Shown piece by piece: positions 39,491-42,730 of a stretch of DNA of 42,730 nt. Source of the stretch: UBA965 sp046303375. Lineage in GTDB: Bacteria > Chloroflexota > Chloroflexia > Chloroflexales > Roseiflexaceae. The notes below the pieces were generated by a model, which worked only from the letters and a program-made list of their open reading frames with translations, searched no databases and was not told the origin of the DNA. Numbering within the stretch: position 1 is the first letter of the stretch; each line of letters starts with the position of its first letter. Location: positions 1 to 42,730 of the forward strand of contig JBKCGB010000188.1 in NCBI GenBank assembly GCA_046303375.1, written 5' to 3'. The position numbers and the translations under genes are program-made.

Positions 39491-40246
39491 CTAACGAATC
39501 GGCATCTGTTCGAGGTCAATGACTGACCCCGAAAACGCAGCAGCCTCATCACTGGCAAAAAAGAGAATTGCACTCGCAATATCGTGGGGATCGAGGAGCT
39601 TGCCCGTAGGGCGCGTTTTGCCAGCCCGGACCGCCCAGTCTGCACCGTTACCGAGACTGATTTGCAACTGGTGCTCACCGTCACTGTGCGTCCACCCCAC
39701 ATTGAGCACCTGCACACGAATCCCCTCGGCACGGTGGGCTGCAGCCAAATTACGCGACATGGTTACCAAGGCTCCTTTGCTGGTTGCATACGCCAGCAAA
39801 TTCGGTGCGCCCACATAGGCGTTGAGCGAACCGATGTTGAGCACCACGGCTCCGTGTGGATTCGCACGCAAAGCGGGTAACGCCTGGCGCATGATGAGCA
39901 TGGGGGCACGCACGTTGAGCGCCATCATCCGATCAAAAAAATCCGCATCAGTGCTTTCGAGGGTACTGCGTGCTACCGACGCAGCGTTGTTGATGATAAT
40001 GTCGATACGCCCCACAGCTGCAAGCGCCGCATCCACAAATTGACTCGGTGCATGGGCATCCGCAAGGTCAACATTCACGTAGTGAGCCCGACCATGGCTC
40101 GTGGCGACCATGTCGGCAGCCACCGTATCACCAAAGCCACAAAATACCACTGTGCCACCTTCGGATAGGATGCGCTGAGCAGTGACACGCCCAATCCCAC
40201 TCGTTGCCCCACTAATCAAGGCAACTTTGTTTGCAAAACGCTGCAT
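39491..40246 (-). CDS. Short-chain dehydrogenase/reductase
   Basis: 251 residues of the classical SDR family, NAD(P)-dependent and cytoplasmic. Seen: SGATSGIGRV (12-21, TGxxxGxG with Ser for Thr), NNAA at 86-89 (usually NNAG), Ser140 in NIGSLNAY, and the catalytic Tyr153-x3-Lys157 in AYATSKGAL. The C-terminal part has LNVGWTHSDGE and FFASDEAAAFSGSVIDL-type residues. The ATG at 40246 fits the family start; the open frame goes on to 40378 without homologous residues. The substrate is unknown. It heads a minus-strand run with the hypothetical protein and ssb and is divergent from dnaN. Confidence 0.88.
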   Translation of the reverse strand: MQRFANKVALISGATSGIGRVTAQRILSEGGTVVFCGFGDTVAADMVATSHGRAHYVNVDLADAHAPSQFVDAALAAVGRIDIIINNAASVARSTLESTDADFFDRMMALNVRAPMLIMRQALPALRANPHGAVVLNIGSLNAYVGAPNLLAYATSKGALVTMSRNLAAAHRAEGIRVQVLNVGWTHSDGEHQLQISLGNGADWAVRAGKTRPTGKLLDPHDIASAILFFASDEAAAFSGSVIDLEQMPIR

Positions 40247-40301
40247 AACGGCCCCATTCTGCACAGTAAACCTAACCCTATTGTATATGCGATGTGACAC
40301 C

Positions 40302-40310
40302 ATCCTATCA
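40302..40310 (-). promoter_or_regulatory. Weak candidate promoter for the SDR-ssb run
   Basis: The minus strand reads TGA-TAGGAT, the same nine bases as the candidate nuoF -10 element, about 56 bases before the SDR ATG. No -35 match is seen. Confidence 0.3.
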
Positions 40311-40359
40311 CGTCCGGTAGCGAGCCAGGTTGAGATGCATCTGCATACAAGCTGACATG

Positions 40360-40386
40360 TTGACGACGCCATGAGCATGGTATAAT
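40360..40386 (+). promoter_or_regulatory. Candidate dnaN promoter
   Basis: TTGACG (40360-40365) and a perfect TATAAT (40381-40386) preceded by TGG. The spacer is short (15 bases), but the extended -10 can compensate. The ATG is 36 bases downstream. Confidence 0.65.
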
Positions 40387-40421
40387 ACTATATATATCAA
40401 CTGTCATTAAGGAGCTGACAC

Positions 40422-41555
40422 ATGAAGCTCACCTGTCTGCAAGAGAATCTCAAACGTGGCTTGTCGATTGTCGGGCATGCGGTTGCCGGCAAAAGCACGT
40501 TACCAGTCCTTTCCAATGTGTTGTTTGCCACGGACAACGGTCGACTTAAACTAGCTGCTACCAACCTCGAATTGGGCATCACCTGCTGGATTGGCTCCAA
40601 GATTGACCGCGAAGGTGCAGTCACCATCCCCGCCAAGTTGATGAGTGACCTCGTAGGAAGCCTACCCAACGATCGTATCGTCCTTGAGCTTGATTCTGCG
40701 TCACAAAGCGTCAAAATCACCTGCACACGTTACGACAACAATATCATCGGTCTTGATGCCGAGTTATTCCCAACCTTGCCATCACTCGACGAACGCGAGC
40801 CGATTGCAGTCTTTGCCTGTGAAATCCTACGCGAGGCCATCGACCAGATTGCATTTGCTGCTGCCACCGACGATTCACGCCCCGTGTTGACGGGTGTACT
40901 GGTACGCTTGCGCGACAACCAGTGCACGTTAGCATCAGCAGATGGATTCCGGTTGGCCCAACGCACCATTCAGTTGGCAACACCCGTCAAAGACCCCGTC
41001 GAAATCATCATCCCAGCCCGCGCCTTGACCGAGTTGTCACGCATCATTGCCGGGAGCGAGGGACACGTGGCCATGACCATCACAGAAGGTGGCGGGCAGG
41101 TGCTCTTCCACACCGAAGATATTGATTTGGTGACTCGTGTCATCGAAGGCAAATACCCCGACATCGAGCGTGTCATCCCACACGATAGCAGCACACGCAC
41201 AATCGTTGATACGGTTGAGCTTGCCAAAGCCGTCAAAATCGCTTCGCTCTTTGCAAGCGCATCAGCAAGCATTGTGCGCTTGACCATTGAGCCAGGCAAT
41301 GACAACGGGCCTGGGCGCATCCATATCGCCGCCAATGCAGCCGAAGTAGGCAACAACAGCGGTGTCGTGGATGGGAGCATCAGCGGTGAAGGCAACAAAA
41401 TCGCCCTCAACGTCAAGTACCTGCAGGATGCCATCAACGCCATCAAGACAGCCCAAGTCTCTATCGAAACCAAAACCGAACAAAATCCTGCCGTCTTCCG
41501 CCCCGTGGGTGTTGACGGCTATATCCACATCGTCATGCCGATGATGGTGCGCTAA
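40422..41555 (+). CDS. dnaN: DNA polymerase III beta subunit (sliding clamp)
   Basis: 377 residues, normal for the three-domain beta clamp, which encircles DNA and tethers polymerase III and repair enzymes. Seen: MKLTCLQENLKRGLSIVGHAV, KSTLPVLSNVLFAT, a LATDDSRPVLTGVL-type segment at the second domain (AATDDSRPVLTGVLV), SADGFRLAQRT, PARALTELSRI, and the C-terminal end GYIHIVMPMMVR, where many clamps have a YxxMPMRL form. The ATG is 7 bases behind AAGGAG, with an extended -10 promoter upstream. dnaA is not adjacent, and I see no DnaA-box cluster around the gene. The LmbE-like gene follows 13 bases later. Confidence 0.96.
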   Translation: MKLTCLQENLKRGLSIVGHAVAGKSTLPVLSNVLFATDNGRLKLAATNLELGITCWIGSKIDREGAVTIPAKLMSDLVGSLPNDRIVLELDSASQSVKITCTRYDNNIIGLDAELFPTLPSLDEREPIAVFACEILREAIDQIAFAAATDDSRPVLTGVLVRLRDNQCTLASADGFRLAQRTIQLATPVKDPVEIIIPARALTELSRIIAGSEGHVAMTITEGGGQVLFHTEDIDLVTRVIEGKYPDIERVIPHDSSTRTIVDTVELAKAVKIASLFASASASIVRLTIEPGNDNGPGRIHIAANAAEVGNNSGVVDGSISGEGNKIALNVKYLQDAINAIKTAQVSIETKTEQNPAVFRPVGVDGYIHIVMPMMVR

Positions 41556-41568
41556 AGGAACGCTATCC

Positions 41569-42252
41569 ATGACGGAAGTCAAACGTGCACTAGCGATAGG
41601 CGCGCATCCCGACGATGCCGAATTCGGTGCCGGTGGTACATTGGCACGCCTGGCCCGTGAAGGCTGGGAAATCACCTACATCGTCGTCACCAACGGCAAC
41701 AAGGGCACACACGACCGCGCCTTCAGCCCATTTGAGTTGTCTGCTACCCGTGAAATCGAGCAACGCAAAGCACTCGACGTGTTGGGTGGCAAAACACACG
41801 CCATCCACCTGCGCTACAACGACGGCGAGCTCGAATCGTCTGCCGCCCTACGCCTCGAAATGGCGCTCTACATCCGGGTGCTCAAACCAAATCTAGTCTT
41901 TAGCCACGACCCGTGGAAGCAGTACATGTGGCATCCCGATCACCGCGCCGTCGGCTTTGCCGTGATTGACGGCTTGGTATCAGCCCGCGACCATCTGTTT
42001 GTACCGGGCATGATGCAGGTCGGCATCGACTTGTGGCGCCCCGAAACACTCTACCTGTGGGCGGCCGAACAACCCGACCACTTCGAAGACATTACCAACA
42101 CGCTCGACATCAAAATCGCCTCGCTGCGCGAGCACCACACCCAGCTCGACAACGCCAACGGCTGGGAAGATCGCGTACGCACCCGCGCCGCTGAAATCGG
42201 CGCACCACACGGGTTTGCCGCCGCTGAGGGATTCAAAAAGATGATCGTGTAG
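41569..42252 (+). CDS. LmbE/PIG-L family N-deacetylase
   Basis: 227 residues of the zinc-dependent LmbE-like superfamily, which removes N-acetyl groups from GlcNAc-type substrates (MshB, BshB, PIG-L). The metal motif AHPDDAEFGAGG (12-23) gives His13, Asp15 and Asp16, and WHPDHRAVG (about 123-131) gives the third ligand. A C-terminal helix carries KIASLREHHTQLD. The substrate is uncertain: bacillithiol or mycothiol precursor, lipid-linked sugar, or other. It follows dnaN by 13 bases with AAAGGAA and probably shares its transcript. It converges on the DUF503 gene with 9 bases between stops. Confidence 0.9.
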   Translation: MTEVKRALAIGAHPDDAEFGAGGTLARLAREGWEITYIVVTNGNKGTHDRAFSPFELSATREIEQRKALDVLGGKTHAIHLRYNDGELESSAALRLEMALYIRVLKPNLVFSHDPWKQYMWHPDHRAVGFAVIDGLVSARDHLFVPGMMQVGIDLWRPETLYLWAAEQPDHFEDITNTLDIKIASLREHHTQLDNANGWEDRVRTRAAEIGAPHGFAAAEGFKKMIV

Positions 42253-42261
42253 GGCGTCTGT

Positions 42262-42546
42262 TTAGACAATCTCAATATCGCTGTCCAACCATACCACGTC
42301 GGGGCGCGTCTCTTCGATAAAACGAAAGACGGCCTCGATTTGTTGTTGGGCGTGGTCGGCACGTGTCGATACGGCCGCAAATCCCAGCATGGTGCGCCCG
42401 TGCAGATCGTGGTAGCCGACTTCAGCCACTGCCACGTTGTAGCGCGACTTGATGCGCTCTGTCAGCGATTTGACGATGGAGCGCTTTTCTTTCAGTGAAA
42501 AAACAGCTGGTAAGTGTAACGATGCGGTGCCAACGGCCACAATCAT
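42262..42546 (-). CDS. DUF503 (YlxP-like) family protein
   Basis: 94 residues. The pattern MIVAVGTASLHLPAVFSLKEKRS, broken here after the SLKEKR core, with SIVKSLTERIKSRYNVAVAEV-like continuation fits DUF503, a small ferredoxin-like alpha/beta family often found near infB and rbfA; its role is unclear. The start at 42546 is chosen over 42561 because it matches the family N-terminus and because the stop of the upstream gene overlaps it (TGATG), showing translational coupling. Confidence 0.85.
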   Translation of the reverse strand: MIVAVGTASLHLPAVFSLKEKRSIVKSLTERIKSRYNVAVAEVGYHDLHGRTMLGFAAVSTRADHAQQQIEAVFRFIEETRPDVVWLDSDIEIV

Positions 42547-42730
42547 CAGTTCCAACTCCATGGCACCTGAAACGCCGTGGGCGGTGCATGCAACGGCAAT
42601 GTGTTGCGCTCGGCACGCAAGGCAACCGTCATGCTGCGCAAGCGCTGTGGTGCACTACTCTCCAGCCACAGCTGTTTGCGCGCTGTATCAACGTGCATCA
42701 AATGGGCAAGTTGCCAACTCAGCGCTACGT
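42546..42730 (-). CDS. 3' end of a gene, possibly LON substrate-binding domain protein
   Basis: A minus-strand frame is open from the right edge (first full codon at 42728) to a TGA at 42546-42548, giving 60 residues. Visible pieces are ALSWQLAHLMHVDTARKQLW, then LESSAPQRLRSMTVALRAER and a Pro-rich end PFQVP-like (TAFQVPWSWN). The SWQLA...VDTARKQLWLE...RL...LRAE pattern resembles the C-terminal helical part of stand-alone LON N-terminal domain proteins, but the fragment is too short to be sure. The TGATG overlap with the DUF503 start supports that it is a real gene. Confidence 0.5.
   Translation of the reverse strand, partial: VALSWQLAHLMHVDTARKQLWLESSAPQRLRSMTVALRAERNTLPLHAPPTAFQVPWSWN

Noticed and set aside
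39480..39732. Longer N-terminus for the hypothetical protein next to ssb
   Set aside because: It would overlap the SDR coding region by 240 bases; the ATG at 39477 has its own ribosome-binding site.
40247..40421. Replication origin next to dnaN
   Set aside because: No dnaA gene is adjacent and I see no TTATCCACA-like cluster or AT-rich unwinding region.

Overview
This 42.7 kb window looks like ordinary chromosomal DNA from a member of the phylum Chloroflexota. The assignment rests on gene content: a fused rhamnulose-phosphate aldolase/dehydrogenase of the RhaEW type known from Chloroflexus and Bacillus, a double-length ThyX-like protein, a GCGDLP-type metallophosphoesterase, and an FHA/PP2C signalling pair. 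There is no 16S gene or other decisive marker, so the class (possibly Chloroflexia) is a guess. Genes are tightly packed, no gap exceeds about 200 bases, and I see no tRNA, rRNA, insertion sequence, integrase, prophage or CRISPR array.

Layout. 1-2.8 kb: the 3' part of rhaEW, a Gfo/Idh/MocA oxidoreductase and a lipoprotein with a worn-down nuclease fold, all on plus. 2.8-3.5 kb: a minus-strand family 2 glycosyltransferase. 3.6-6.8 kb: hisC, an IMPase-family phosphatase (probably the histidinol-phosphatase) and glgC. 6.9-11.7 kb, minus: a ParB/sulfiredoxin-like protein of unknown function, a metallophosphoesterase, an orphan sensor kinase, a membrane-anchored SH3b protein and a nucleotide-sugar SDR. 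11.85-14.6 kb: gatB-aroA. 14.77-26.4 kb: nuoF-G-H-I-J-K-L-M-N, encoding most of respiratory complex I, with its own promoter and a strong terminator hairpin; nuoA-E must lie elsewhere. 26.5-27.4 kb, minus: two small lipoproteins that look related. 27.4-28.0 kb: rnhA with a C-terminal hybrid-binding domain. 28.0-33.25 kb, minus: an apparent operon of PP2C phosphatase, FHA/zinc-ribbon protein and UvrD/PcrA helicase. 33.4-38.3 kb, plus: an ABC exporter half, an FG-GAP/UnbV repeat protein and the double ThyX-like protein. 38.4-40.2 kb, minus: an SDR, a hypothetical protein and ssb. 40.4-42.25 kb, plus: dnaN and a LmbE-type deacetylase. 42.26 kb to the end, minus: a DUF503 protein translationally coupled to the end of a probable LON-domain gene.

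The genes combine core metabolism (histidine, aromatic amino acids, glycogen precursor, respiration, Gln-tRNA amidation) with DNA maintenance (RNase HI, UvrD, SSB, beta clamp) and envelope or signalling functions. I found no convincing new multi-gene system. The most unusual points are the double ThyX-like protein, whose halves each keep a different part of the active-site signature; an RNase HI with reversed domain order and Asn at the fourth acidic position; a catalytically dead SNase-like lipoprotein; an SSB without the usual C-terminal tip; small inverted repeats in the longer nuo gaps; and a recurrent extended -10 (TGn-TATAAT-like) promoter pattern. All statements come from reading the sequence; no database search or folding calculation was run.
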